Of a stretch of 64,000 bases of DNA, positions 30,291-40,447 are shown one piece after another. Position 1 is the stretch's first letter. The number at the start of each line of letters is the position of its first letter. The translations under genes were made by a program, and so were the position numbers. The notes under the pieces are model-generated. The model did no database searches. It worked only from the letters and a program-made list of their open reading frames with translations, and was not told the origin of the DNA. The stretch comes from Gautieria morchelliformis (lineage: Eukaryota; Basidiomycota; Agaricomycetes; Gomphales; Gomphaceae), in contig WHVA01000159.1 of the NCBI GenBank assembly GCA_015179125.1, forward strand, positions 62,001-126,000, read 5' to 3'.

Positions 30291-31870
30291 ATGCCCCGGG
30301 TCCAGGGACGTGGTCGGTGGGTGTGGCGAACTCTGGTGAAGATGCTAGGGAGTGATGAGGGGGGACATAGAGACAGTATGCAGGCCCTCAAACTGCTAGC
30401 AAGGAATGCTGAGGAAGGTGTGGCTCAAGGCCACGCCACTCAGCAACCTGATGAGCAGCTCGTGTGCACTGTGCAGGAAGTATGACAAGTGCGCACAGCC
30501 TACAACAGCAGGTTGCACATCGGCAAGGCAGGACTGACAGGGGACACCCGTCACAGGCCTCCCCAGAGCGTAGAGCCCAAAACACTCCCAATCCCAAGCG
30601 CAACCCAGGCCTGGGCGCTGCTAGGGCATACAACAGCCTGCCCCCCATGGCATCACAGCCACACGAATGATCAATTGCCCCGACAGAAGGAAGGGGCATA
30701 CCATATCAAGCCGACAGCTCGCAAGAGCTGTATGGCGGAATCACATGGATGATCCGCATGATGCTAGCAGACACCGCAGACACGGACCCTGAGAAGTCTG
30801 TGCTAGCAACAGCCAGCATGAAGCTGGTACACCCCAAGCCATATGCAGGGGGATCAGACCTCGAAGAGTTTGAAATCTTCATTGCAGCCATCATATGATG
30901 GCTGAAAATGAATTACCTCCTAGGACCGATCAGCATAGACATGCAAGTCAGCTACATGGGCACTTGCCTGAACCTGTGAAGTCCAGGAGTGGTTTCTTAG
31001 GAGGTTGAATGTTTTGACCGCCAGGTCCACAGCTGGACCTTGGAAACAGGGATGCAGGGCCTTCAAAAAGGTTCCTGCACATGCTAACATACCATCATGC
31101 CTAGAATAAATTCAACCCGGTCATGCAGAGCACAAAAACTGTTCAGGAGATACTGAATGAGCTCATGAAGTACACGGCCCATATGATACAACCACCGGAT
31201 GACTACACATTCTGTAGACAGTTCGTATCTGCGCTGCACAAGGAAGTCCTGAAAAAGGGCTATAACACTGAGAGAAGCTCTTCGAAACAGCCCGCATGAT
31301 CGAGGAAGCGTCCTGATATAACATGGTGATGTGCTGGCCACCCAAGGCCAAACAGCCTCAAGTGCCAGGGACCTCGCTGAAGCCAGCGCTGCCACTAAAA
31401 TTGACAAACCGACATAACGATTGGCCCGGCAGTAATAGAAACAGCACTGTGTTTTTTAATGCGGCCAACCTGACCACGAAAAGGCAGAGTGCCCCCGACT
31501 CAGGCCCAGTATATGGACAGTGGCAGCAAGGCACAATAATGATGATGAAGATCCACATGCAGATCCTGAGCAAATTCTCTTCAGTGGATCAATGAAGAGT
31601 GGGAGGGTGAGCCCCAACCCAATGAGTCTCCGGACAATGGAGACATGCCTGCTGATGAGTGGGAACCCAAACCATCCCAATACTCTGAATGGGACGAAGA
31701 GGCAGAAGATGACATGACCTCCTACAGATCCAGCATGATCAGAATCACGCTGATGGACGAAACAGCCACAAAAGTCATTGCCGCATGCACATCAGCCACA
31801 CCAGACAAGGCGGCCAAACAGTTGTATCACCATCGAAGCAAACACCGGACGTGGCCAATGCGGCCATGAA
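30291..31870 (+). pseudogene. Gypsy D gag
   Basis: Blocks ALKLLARNAEEG, GHATQQPDEQL, RTAYNSRLHIGKAGLTGDTR and ADTADTDPEKSVLATAS match the minus-strand copy at 49562-50477 (ALELLAKNAEEA, SHATQQPDEQL, RAAYNSRLRIRNVGLTGDTR). The agreement between two independent fossils is what identifies it. Around 31640-31860 the acidic stretch PADEWEPKPSQYSEWDEEA follows. No zinc knuckle was made out. Confidence 0.7.
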
Positions 31871-31899
31871 ATGCAAACCATACCCTCTCGGGGTACTGG

Positions 31900-32220
31900 G
31901 AAATAAATGGCGTTAAAGCCCACTGCATGCTTGATAGTGGGAGCGAAGGGGTATTACTGTCCCCTGAGTTCACATGTGTGACAGGGATGAAAACATTCGC
32001 CCTGGACCAGCCAATTGCACTTCAATTAGCCTGCATAGGCAGTCGCTCCACAATCAATTATGGAATAAACACAAGCATTAAATTTGGTTGCAACACCTAT
32101 GACGAGTACTTCGACGTAGCCAACGTCAAATATTATGATGCAAGCTTGGGGACACCGTTCCTGAGGAGATTTGGCATCACCTTGGACTTTTCAAGCCCAG
32201 GGACAATTTGCATACACTGC
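31900..32220 (+). pseudogene. Gypsy D aspartic protease
   Basis: The sequence HCMLDSGSEGVLLSPEF gives the retropepsin DSG active site, and YYDASLGTPFLRRFGITLDF gives the second conserved block with the I/L-G-x-P-F-L pattern. The coding sense is interrupted by the MITE at 32221, then resumes (VIVDETIPMGKVSFED). Confidence 0.75.
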
Positions 32221-32565
32221 AGGCATATACAAGTTTTCTTGTCTGAAAAACAGTTGAAAAACACGTAAAAATTTTCCAAATATTTTTAGTGTTTTTTTAT
32301 GTAAAAAAAACTATAATAAAATTTTGTGTTTTTATTAGAATTTGTTGAGCAAGAAAATTGTAAAAAAAAATTCAAAGTTTTTTTCAGGGTTTTTTATGGG
32401 TTTCTTTGTGTTTTAACAAAGAAACTTATAAAAAAACATTAAAAAACCCTGCAAAAAACTTTAAACTTTTTTACAATTTTCTTGCTCAACAAATTCTTAC
32501 AAAAACACAAAATTTTGTTAAAATTTTCTGAACAGTTTTTCAGACGAGAAAATCTTTATATGCCT
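32221..32565. mobile_element. 345-bp palindromic MITE
   Basis: An AT-rich DNA element whose two halves are near-perfect reverse complements: AGGCATATACAAGTTTTCTT at the left pairs with a right end whose complement is AGGCATATAAAGATTTTCTC. The inner arms (GAATTTGTTGAGCAAGAAAA, then AGGGTTTTTTATGG) pair too, leaving a loop of only a few bases around 32400. No transposase is encoded. A target duplication is not obvious (CTGC / CTAG at the edges). It lies in the protease region of Gypsy D and is therefore younger than it. Confidence 0.8.
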
Positions 32566-32859
32566 CTAGTGATAGTGGACGAGACGATCCCCATGGGCAA
32601 AGTATCGTTTGAGGATAAGGAAACACCAAGTGAAGGCAAGGAGATGAGGGTAAACAGAATCACCTCATAGCCGAAGCCTGAACTGGCTCATTGAATCCAG
32701 GAGGATGAGTCGCATAACAACTCATCCTCGAACTCTCCCTACAATCATAGGGAGAGGCGCTCTCACCTGATGGTGAAAGCAATGGGAAACAAGAAGGCGG
32801 CCCCACCTGCCACGGGACCTAACAGACGATACCAGCAGTCACACAACAGGCAGTATCCA

Positions 32860-32990
32860 TGTTATGCATGCCAAAGAAGAACAGTACACTGTGGACCATC
32901 TTCAATCTGCGACAGCAGAACAAGAACACTGTGAAGGAGGTTACACCCTTCCCAGATCAAGATATCATCTGCAGCGACATGGCTTGTTGT
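32860..32990 (+). pseudogene. Gypsy D RT, N-terminal block
   Basis: NTVKEVTPFPDQDIICSDMA corresponds to the conserved start of RT in this Gypsy group, in the plus frame. The coding sense ends where the 33.0-34.06 kb segment starts. Confidence 0.6.
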
Positions 32991-34060
32991 GATATACGCA
33001 ACTATGATATTTAAATCATCCTAATATATAGAAACTAACAAAAGAAACAAAAATAAAAATCTATTAAAGAATGGAAACGACACTCACGACATCACAGACA
33101 TCGACACGCGCAGGCGGCACATGACATCACGATCAGTAGCTATCTTATCTATCAATTAGATAAGATACAGGAACGAGGGCATCGGCCACATGTGGCCGAT
33201 CAGAGACAGTGCACCTATCAGCAGATGGCATTAACCATGATGTTGACAGGTGCCAGGCCACAGGCACCGAGGAGGTGCGGGCACCAAACGCCCACAGAGG
33301 TATACAGACTGTGCAGGAGCACTGGACGTTACCGAATGATGACAGAACGTCATTCCAAGCATGTATGCTTGATCAGCTGCCCCATAAAAGAGGCACAGAG
33401 ATGGCGGCCCCATCACCAAGAGCAGCATATATGTTACACAAGAGAAATCTAATTTCCATTTCCTATTGTACTCCATGACATGACCAGCTGATTACTATCC
33501 TAACATCATGTAGACAGGGGCTTTGCATAGTAGGTACAAGACTCTATTCCAAAGCCTAACACCCCTGCCATTATCCCCATCTTTTTCATGACTTTATGAC
33601 TACAAGTAGTCACCCCTTTATTTACACATAGTTTTTCGACCCATTTACCCATTATCCTGAACACTGGTAGTTATCACTATTATAGTATAAGTAGCTACCA
33701 CAAATGTACGAACTGATCATCCAGAATTTACTGTTTCACCCCCTGAAGTATCTGTAGTCTTGTTTGATAGCTATAGAACTTAAATCTCAATAGTTTTCTC
33801 CAATTATTCGTTGGGAGTCTACTATTATTATCTACTCTAAACTATCTCAAAAGCGAAGCCTTTTGAGACAGCTTTCCTCTAGATCGAGACCATTTCTCCA
33901 TCGATGCAGTCACGTGACCACCATCCATCAGTGCCAGATGCGCCTTGGAGAGCTTAGTCAGCACATAGCGAAAGGGCAGATATAGCGGTCCCACCACTAA
34001 GCAATAGGAATCTTTTATCGAGGCATCTTAATCTGATATTTAATCATAAAAATGAATGGA
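32991..34060. other. Unassigned 1-kb segment within Gypsy D
   Basis: Non-coding DNA lies between two RT blocks. 33727-33950 matches 11481-11667 in reverse (TTCACCCCCTGAAGTA, TTTGATAGCTATAGAACTTA, CACGTGACCACC), which suggests an LTR or element end. A perfect CTATCTTATCTATCAATTAG-to-GATAAGATAC palindrome sits at about 33140-33170. No tips or target duplication were established. Confidence 0.4.
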
Positions 34061-35532
34061 GTGCCTTGGCCACATTATCTATGGCCAAGGTGTACATGCC
34101 AACAAGGACAAAATGCAGCACATTCGCGAATGGCAAAGGCCACAGATGTTCAATGACATCCAGTGTTTCCTCGGGCTGGTACAATAGCTGGCACACTATA
34201 TGCCAGATGTTAGCACATACACAACCCCCTTGTTGGGCTGCGCGTATAACAACCATCCATTCGAATGGACTCCACTTCTTGACAAATGCTGGCAAAGCAT
34301 CAAGGCATTGGCCTGTAAGGCCCCAATCTTATGTCCAATCGACGCATGGAGCCCAGAGCCCATCTGGGTTATCACCGATGGATCAAAAGCTGGCATCAGT
34401 GCAGTCTACAGCCAAGGCCCTGACTGGAAAACATGTCGGCCAGCCGGCTTCTTGTCAAAGAATTTTAGTGTGGATCAGCAACACTACAGGACTCACAAGC
34501 CTGAGACAATCACCGTGCTCGAGGCTCTCATGAAATGGGAAGATAAACTTCTAGGACAAAGGTTCACCCTCATCATGGATCACAAGGGTCTCAAATACTT
34601 TGAAACCCAAAAGAGCCTTTTTGACCGCCAGGTCAGATGGTGGGAGTTCTTGTCCCGCTTCAACTTCAACACGGTTCATGTGGATGGCATGGAAAACAAG
34701 GTGGCAGACTGCCTGTTGTGCTACTACGAGAGCGACACAAGTGACGACAGTCACCCAGAGCACATCTTCGTGAATGCAGAGGTGCACTTAGACCCGGAAG
34801 GTGAGCTGCAAACAGCAGCAAGGAGAGGGTCTTGCTGCCTCACAGAAAAAAACAGAGGCGTGGATACTAGAGTCTGCCACCATGAACGAAGGCTCTAAAA
34901 AGCCCAAGAATGGCACCACTTCCTGTGATGACGACAACAACAACGTCCAAGTCAGCACCACAGGCAACAATGTGCACCACTGTGCCAGAGCGTCGAGCAA
35001 GGCGTAGACCTGTCTAAGGTCCTACGAAATGTGTACCATAAGGACTCCATGTTCTTGAAAATCATAGAGCACCAGGATGCAAACCCCAGATTCAGAGTCT
35101 GGGATGGACAGATTTGGAAAAGAATCAGCTCTGGAGAGACATCATCGCCGTTCCCCAATCTGTTCTTCAAGGGGGAAGGAGGCTGATGGAAATCATTATC
35201 GATCGAGCACACCAGATAGTCGGTCACTACAGCCATCTGAAGACATCTAACTACACCATACTTCACTGGTCTTCCACTGGAGCCTTGTAAGGTGATACGA
35301 AGCTAACAACGACGAGCTGTTTCCTCGCCATGAAGCCAAGTCATTCTATGACTTCCGATCAAACAACGATGAAGAGTGGCTCATCAACAAGATTATCACA
35401 CACCGCTGGATAAACTCAACAGACCTGGAGCTCCAGGTCTGCTGGACCCTAGGCGATGTGACATGGGAGCCCATGTCATCCTGCAAATATCTCAAAGCTC
35501 TTGATCATTATCTAGAGCTCCAGGGGGTGTAA
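34061..35532 (+). pseudogene. Gypsy D RT end, RNase H and chromodomain region
   Basis: Landmarks: KDKMQHIREWQRPQMFND and YMPDVSTYTTPL (RT connection), PIWVITDGSKAGISAVYSQG, HKPETITVLEALMKWEDKLLG, IMDHKGLKYFET and FNFNTVHVDGMENKVAD (RNase H), then the linker RNVYHKDSMFLKIIEH, and finally a chromodomain-type end (LINKIITHRW, LQVCWTLGDVTWEP, LDHYLELQGV). It is broken. Confidence 0.75.
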
Positions 35533-35638
35533 ACCACGTGACCTACCCAAGCGACACTAGACGCGTCAGTCACATGTATACCACGTGATGCGCCGGGCAC
35601 AACGCAGAACAATTTTCGTCTTGGAAGCAACCACCACC

Positions 35639-36126
35639 TGTTAGCAACTCGGGGTTATGGCAGGGAAGGTTCGGTAGAGTTTTTAGAAAGCTAGAATCAA
35701 ATTCACTCTCTCAGTGAATTTATTGTCACTGTTATATTAATACAATACCTAGAATCAAATTCACTACATGATTTTCAGTCAACATGCTATGAAAATATAA
35801 AGAATACTACTCGCCTCTCTCAGTGAATTTATTGTCACTGAGAGAGGAGCATTATCCTGTCTCAGAAGGCATATACGTGCACCCGGCCCTTTAGCGCTCA
35901 AGAGCTCGCGCGTCGAAGTCATTTCAAACTCCGCTGGGTGCAGCCGCTTGTGAAAATAGAGATAACAAAATGAAATGTAGAGGTAGGGAGTGACTGGAAA
36001 ATTTCGAAAATAATCAGAGAAGTGGATGCATGGTACAAGAACAATATGAGAAGAGATTGAAACACCATACAATAAATCGAATATATTATGCTTGATTTTG
36101 GTGCAGGAGCACAAATGCACCCAACA
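35639..36126 (+). mobile_element. Solo LTR of the Copia C family, TSD CCACC
   Basis: A 488-bp LTR, TGTTAGCAACTCGGGG to GCACAAATGCACCCAACA, with CCACC directly on both sides (35634-35638 and 36127-36131). It contains the 13-bp hairpin CCTCTCTCAGTGA/TCACTGAGAGAGG near 35815-35850. It matches the LTR at 60309-60797 and a fragment at 49344-49561. The element inserted after the Gypsy D chromodomain and was then reduced to one LTR. Confidence 0.9.
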
Positions 36127-36179
36127 CCACCACCATCATCTCCCCATGAAGGTGATGCCATCCACGGATGGTATGGATG

Positions 36180-37873
36180 TTGATCCATCAACGTCCAAGC
36201 CATGCCTGCCGACATCTTACAAGCACCAGTCGATCAGGAACACTGGATGATTGTAGGATGGGAAGGCGCCCTGGAAAGCATCCACCCAGATGACTGCGAC
36301 ACCTGTGTGGCATATGCTGCGCACCTGAGGGCAGCCACCAGCACCTGCAAGGTGAAGCTGAAAGATGAAGATGTCAGCGACACTATCGACACGGCCTGGG
36401 GGTGGTTCCCCAGGGCCATCACGCATGACACGCGAGTGGAACCCTTGTGGGACATCCATGACTTCAAGAAGGAGGTCAAGGACCTAGAATGCGCGGTCAA
36501 ACCTGCGACGATGCGCTCGACGCCGAGCGTGTCAAAATAAAGAGCTGGAGGGGCAACTTAAGGCTCTCCAGCGCACACACGTAGCCTCAAAAAGGCCGCA
36601 CCAGGACCAAGCCGGTGACTGAGTGGCCACCCCATCATCACTGTGCGCGATGGTGCTCTTGCCAGTGCATGCATCTTCAGGACTAGCCTCCCGAATATCG
36701 GCCCCTACCCCAACATCGAAGGAGGGGCCGAGCGTGCCGTCCGACGCAGTGTACGATGACATCCCAGAGAGATGGCAGTCCGACTCCTCAGTGTAGAAGA
36801 CCTACAACCCGGACAGGGCTCAGCATATAGCTGAACAGGCTGGTCCAGACATCTTCTCCCAGATATCGCATGGTGGCTGGCCCACTACACTGGCATCACT
36901 CATGAGCGTCTGGCTGTACGAACCCGGCCTTTGGCCGGTTACTTACTGGTATAACTTTCTTCCGAGCCCGAGCCTTGTGATACTCGTGCCCGAGTACATA
37001 TGATTCTTATCCTGCGCCTGAGCCCGAGCCTGAGCCAGAGCTCATATCCGACCTTGATCCCATGCCCGTATCCCCTTAGTTACTGATTCCGTTCCATCAC
37101 ACATCATTCATATATTACCTCGCCCTGACCTCGCTCCCCTGACCTCGCCCTGACCTCCACTAATATGTTCACCCCTGACTCGTACCCTCGCTCGTATATA
37201 AACCTCCCTGTATGCATTCCTACTCCTCAGTCTGAAAATCAACCATCGTATAACTTCGATCCTTAGTTAGTTTCTAAGCCTCGCCTCTTAAGCCAAACCT
37301 CGTCTCTTATTCGTTTGCCTCCGAAGTTGGGACTCGTGCGTAGGGTCGGCGCAGCACATAAGCTGAAGCCTAGTCCCTCTCCGACTTCCCCATCCAAACC
37401 TCGCCCCATAACCTCGGACCTTACCTCGGGTTTCGCTCCTGACCTCGGTCAACCTTACGATGGATCGTATCATAACACTGGCTCACATTGAACAGTATGT
37501 TCAACGCAGCCTCACGGGTGCGGCATTCAGTGCTGCCCCCTGCGAGTGCCAACAGGAGGTCCTTGAGACCAGCCACATGAGGACTGTGGCGCCGCTGCCA
37601 CTCACCCATGCCCAACTTGGCCAGGAGCTCGTGAGCATCCAGCCACCCCCACTGGCCGATGACCCCGCCGTCGAGGCCATGCTCGGTGAGGACACGGGCC
37701 CCGACGCGGGGACCCCCACCGTGGGTGACATAGAGACACCTCACCCAAACACCTCCGCACCTATGGAGGCACCCTGGGCAGAGCCTCCTGCTCCACTGGC
37801 CACATATGACACCGACATGATCGTGTCAGAATTGCTCAAGGACTCCATTATGGAGGACCTGTACTCCCCATGA
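36180..37873 (+). pseudogene. Extra ORF of Gypsy D between pol and the 3' LTR
   Basis: After the chromodomain there is further plus-sense coding DNA of unknown function: QEHWMIVGWEGALESIHPDD, YAAHLRAATSTCKVKLKDED, TAWGWFPRAITHDTRVEPLW and a coiled-coil-like EVKDLECAVK run (36202-36540). Then, on the far side of solo LTR F, it reads HIEQYVQRSLTGAAF to SELLKDSIMEDLYSP (37478-37873), ending just before the polypurine tract. I do not recognise a domain. The segment is broken. It lies inside the element, so it belongs to the class of extra ORFs carried by some Gypsy lineages. Confidence 0.5.
36915..37477 (+). mobile_element. Solo LTR F, TSD CTGGC
   Basis: A 563-bp LTR, TGTACGAACCCGGCC to CGTATCATAACA, flanked directly by CTGGC (36910-36914 and 37478-37482). 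A TATATAAAC box near 37194 and the pyrimidine-rich CCTCG runs resemble the LTR of Gypsy E (59162-59587), so they are probably related families. It interrupts the extra ORF of Gypsy D. Confidence 0.85.
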
Positions 37874-37879
37874 GTTATT

Positions 37880-38066
37880 CATAGAGGGGGAGTGTGTAAT
37901 TAACCTATGTACATAGTGCTTAGCTAATGCCAGTGGGCCCCTTAGGGACCCACTGTACAGTTCATGCGTGGGAACTGGCCAGCAGTTCCCAATTGCATCT
38001 TACCTTACACTGGCACTACGTAGCATCTAGAATACCACACCTTGGTCAAGTTCTGTCTGCCCTTGT
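37880..38066 (+). repeat. Gypsy D polypurine tract and 3' LTR start
   Basis: AGAGGGGGAGTG (37883-37894) precedes TGTAATTAACC at 37895. The sequence CAGTGGGCCCCTTAGGGACC and GCGTGGGAACTGGCCAGC that follows also occurs, reversed, at 52500-52614, which identifies the LTR. Only about 170 bp remain before Copia sequence begins. Confidence 0.7.
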
Positions 38067-38437
38067 TACACAAGGCCTTAATATCTACATCTTTACATTT
38101 TTGATGGCCTCATCATCACTCTCTGCTAGCACTAATTCGACTAGCTCAGGTGTCAGCTGCGGGGGCTGTGAAGGGTTCGGGCTTGGCTATGTGATTGGAG
38201 CAGTTGGGGTGTGGAGAGGATGTACATTTTCATCAAATAAAAGGTCAGTGGATATTACTATTTTGTGTGTGGATGGGTCCCATAGTTTATACCCCTTAGT
38301 GGACCCATCATATCCTATGAAAATCAATTTTTTGGAGGTTGGGTCAAATTTCGTGTACTGAGTTGTGGTGTGTGCATAGGTGAGGCATCTGAAGGTTTGG
38401 AGGTAGCTGAGGTCGGGTGGGCGTCCAAGGAGGCGTT
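38067..38437 (-). pseudogene. Copia fragment, integrase end
   Basis: On the minus strand the translation is RLLGRPPDLSYLQTFRCL, AHTTTQYTKFDPTSKKLIFI, GYDGSTKGYKLWDPSTHKIV and ISTDLLFDENVHPL, the conserved region just after the Copia integrase core. Only about 120 codons survive; both ends are cut, on the left by the Gypsy D LTR and on the right by solo LTR S2. Its match to Copia A or B is not close, so it is probably a third family. Confidence 0.75.
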
Positions 38438-39713
38438 TGTCAAGATTGGTTTTTAGGCGTTAATATCGTGTATTAGTGAACACAGCGAATGCCCAAATAA
38501 CTTGTGCGAATAAGTATGCCGTTCGGCGAATAGGGTGAACCAATAAATGTTCAGAAGATAAGAGGGCTGCCCGAACGGAGCTCGCCCTATCTACAGTCGT
38601 AGTGAAATAGCCTGTGGCACTTGACGATGTAACATGCAAGGTCTCACGGGAGGGGTGTCTAAGTAGCGACAATCCCTTCGCTGGCGAAGGTGCTCCTTCG
38701 GAGCCCTTCGCCAACAGCACAGGAAATGGTTCGAAGGCTAAGGTAATGAAGATGGAGTATGAGAACTCACCAGTGATGCCTAGGTCCTTTGCTAGTCGAA
38801 GATGGAAATCTCCAAGAGAAGGCTTAAGATGATGATCACAGCGAGGTCAAGTTTGCACAAGATGGACGATGTATGATAATTGAACTGGAGAATATACATG
38901 CGAATGTAAACTACTTATATTGAATGCTCGTAAGGTATCAGCGAATAGGAAAGAGGCCGTCACGAGTCAGGGTTGGACAGGGGTGCGCAGTCATGATACA
39001 ACATAGATGAAATAAACATACAATAGAGTGAGAGAAGAGGGAGAACATGAAATGACAGAGGGTGAAGGTGGCGAAGACACCTGTGTACGAAATCATGTCT
39101 TGGGGCCCACATATACACGGCCCTGCATGGGGTCTTCATCTACTGGGTTGATCCCACATGACCCACGGGTACGACGTCCCGCGAACGCACCCTGCTCATA
39201 TGAACACCAAAAGGGGGTTGGATCGAGAAGCTGATGGAGGTACTGACGAGCCATCATGCCGGATAGGGATGTCGATCGTGATTTGATGGTGTGCCTGCTG
39301 GCGAATGATGCGAGCAGCGAAGGGTCGTTCGGCGAAATGCGAGGAAGGGTGAACAGAGGTGACATAGAGGAGGAGAGGTCAAGGTGGAGGGCGAAGCCGA
39401 GCGAACACTGGGGAGGAGTAGCACAAGGGGAAATGGGGATAACAAGGTGCAGGAAATACACAGGTCATGACAATCCAATTACCAGAACACCATTGGAAGA
39501 GGGTCGAGCAGAGGAGGTGGTAGACCCAGCGATGACTTCCAAGTCAGTCCAAAGACGTCGATCGTGTGTTTTGATGGCATGGCTATGGTAATTAGCGCGA
39601 ACAGCGAGAATTGGTTGCCGAACATGACAATGGCGATTGGAACGAACACGAAGGTGGAGTGATAAAATAGGAGAACGGAGCATCTGAGTATGGGAAATAA
39701 ATGCATCATGACA
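38438..39713 (-). mobile_element. LTR S2 (1.27-kb family), no target duplication
   Basis: Reverse-oriented copy of S1/S3, TGTCAAGATTGG to GCATCATGACA on the plus strand. The five bases on the left (GCGTT) and right (AATAC) differ, and the flanks are different elements (Copia fragment versus Gypsy fragment). S2 is therefore best read as the product of recombination between two S-family LTRs at separate sites. Confidence 0.8.
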
Positions 39714-40312
39714 AATACCTCTCTCAGTTCAACCTTGCCATCCATTTCTGACTGGGTCGCCTTGGAACGAAGCCTGACTTTCTCACTAGATGATGGGACG
39801 TCTACCTTAAAGAGGGGAATAGCAACTATGCCACCATAAACCCACAGAACCTACGGCCAGTGTTTACTCAACACCAGTTGGCATCGTCCCTTGGAGCTAC
39901 TAACCTCGCTCCCGTTGTACTCCGAGCCGCTTCACTGCTTGATACCGAGCAGATCCGAGCTGACATACTAGTGAATCTCCCCTCAGACCCCTAGCCAAGT
40001 CGCACCTTGGCTTGGTTAATGACCCGAGGTGTACCACAGACCCCGAGGGCTTTCTCAAGCTTGACAACCGAACCTATGTTCCAGCGGCCCAAGACCTTCG
40101 ACTTCCCATCCTACAATACAAGCACGACCACATTCTCTCGGGACACTTTGGGGTCAACAAGACCTTGGAGTTGATCTGATGAGAATACACTTGGCCAGGG
40201 ATTAGATCCTTTGTCAAGGAGTATTGCAAGACTTGCACCACTTGTATGCGAAGCAAGCCGCAACGTCACAAGCCCTATGGTCTCCTCAAACAACTTCCCG
40301 TTCGAGGGGAAC
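39714..40312 (+). pseudogene. Gypsy fragment: RNase H end and integrase zinc region
   Basis: In the plus sense: WDVYLKEGNSNYATINPQN, LRPVFTQHQLASSLGATNLA, ADILVNLPSDP, then LPILQYKHDHILSGHFGVNK, VKEYCKTCTTCMRSKPQ and HKPYGLLKQLPV, giving the H-H-C-C site of integrase. It is a broken fragment about 600 bp long, cut by S2 on the left and by the LINE start on the right. It resembles the equivalent part of Gypsy E (CKSCTTCLRSK). Confidence 0.75.
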
Positions 40313-40447
40313 TATCTCACGCTAACCACCACACCCAAAAACCATTTTCCTCCACACACACTCAACCCACACCCTCAGGAAGCCTCGCAGCAGCACCGCG
40401 GAGATGGCATCCACACTTCCACAAAAAGAAGCTAAGCAAAAAAACAC

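Larger units (their letters stand above)
30280..38066 (+). mobile_element. Gypsy D (Ty3/Gypsy), broken, with four insertions
   Basis: A plus-strand Gypsy element lacking its 5' LTR. Parts in order: gag (30291-31870), protease (31900-32220), RT start (32860-32990), RT end and RNase H (34060-34898), pre-integrase and chromodomain region (34900-35532), an extra ORF (36180-37873), a polypurine tract and an LTR start (37895). Nested in it are a palindromic MITE, an unassigned 1-kb segment and two solo LTRs. It is heavily broken (more than ten breaks). A second piece of the family lies at 49562-52614. Confidence 0.8.
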
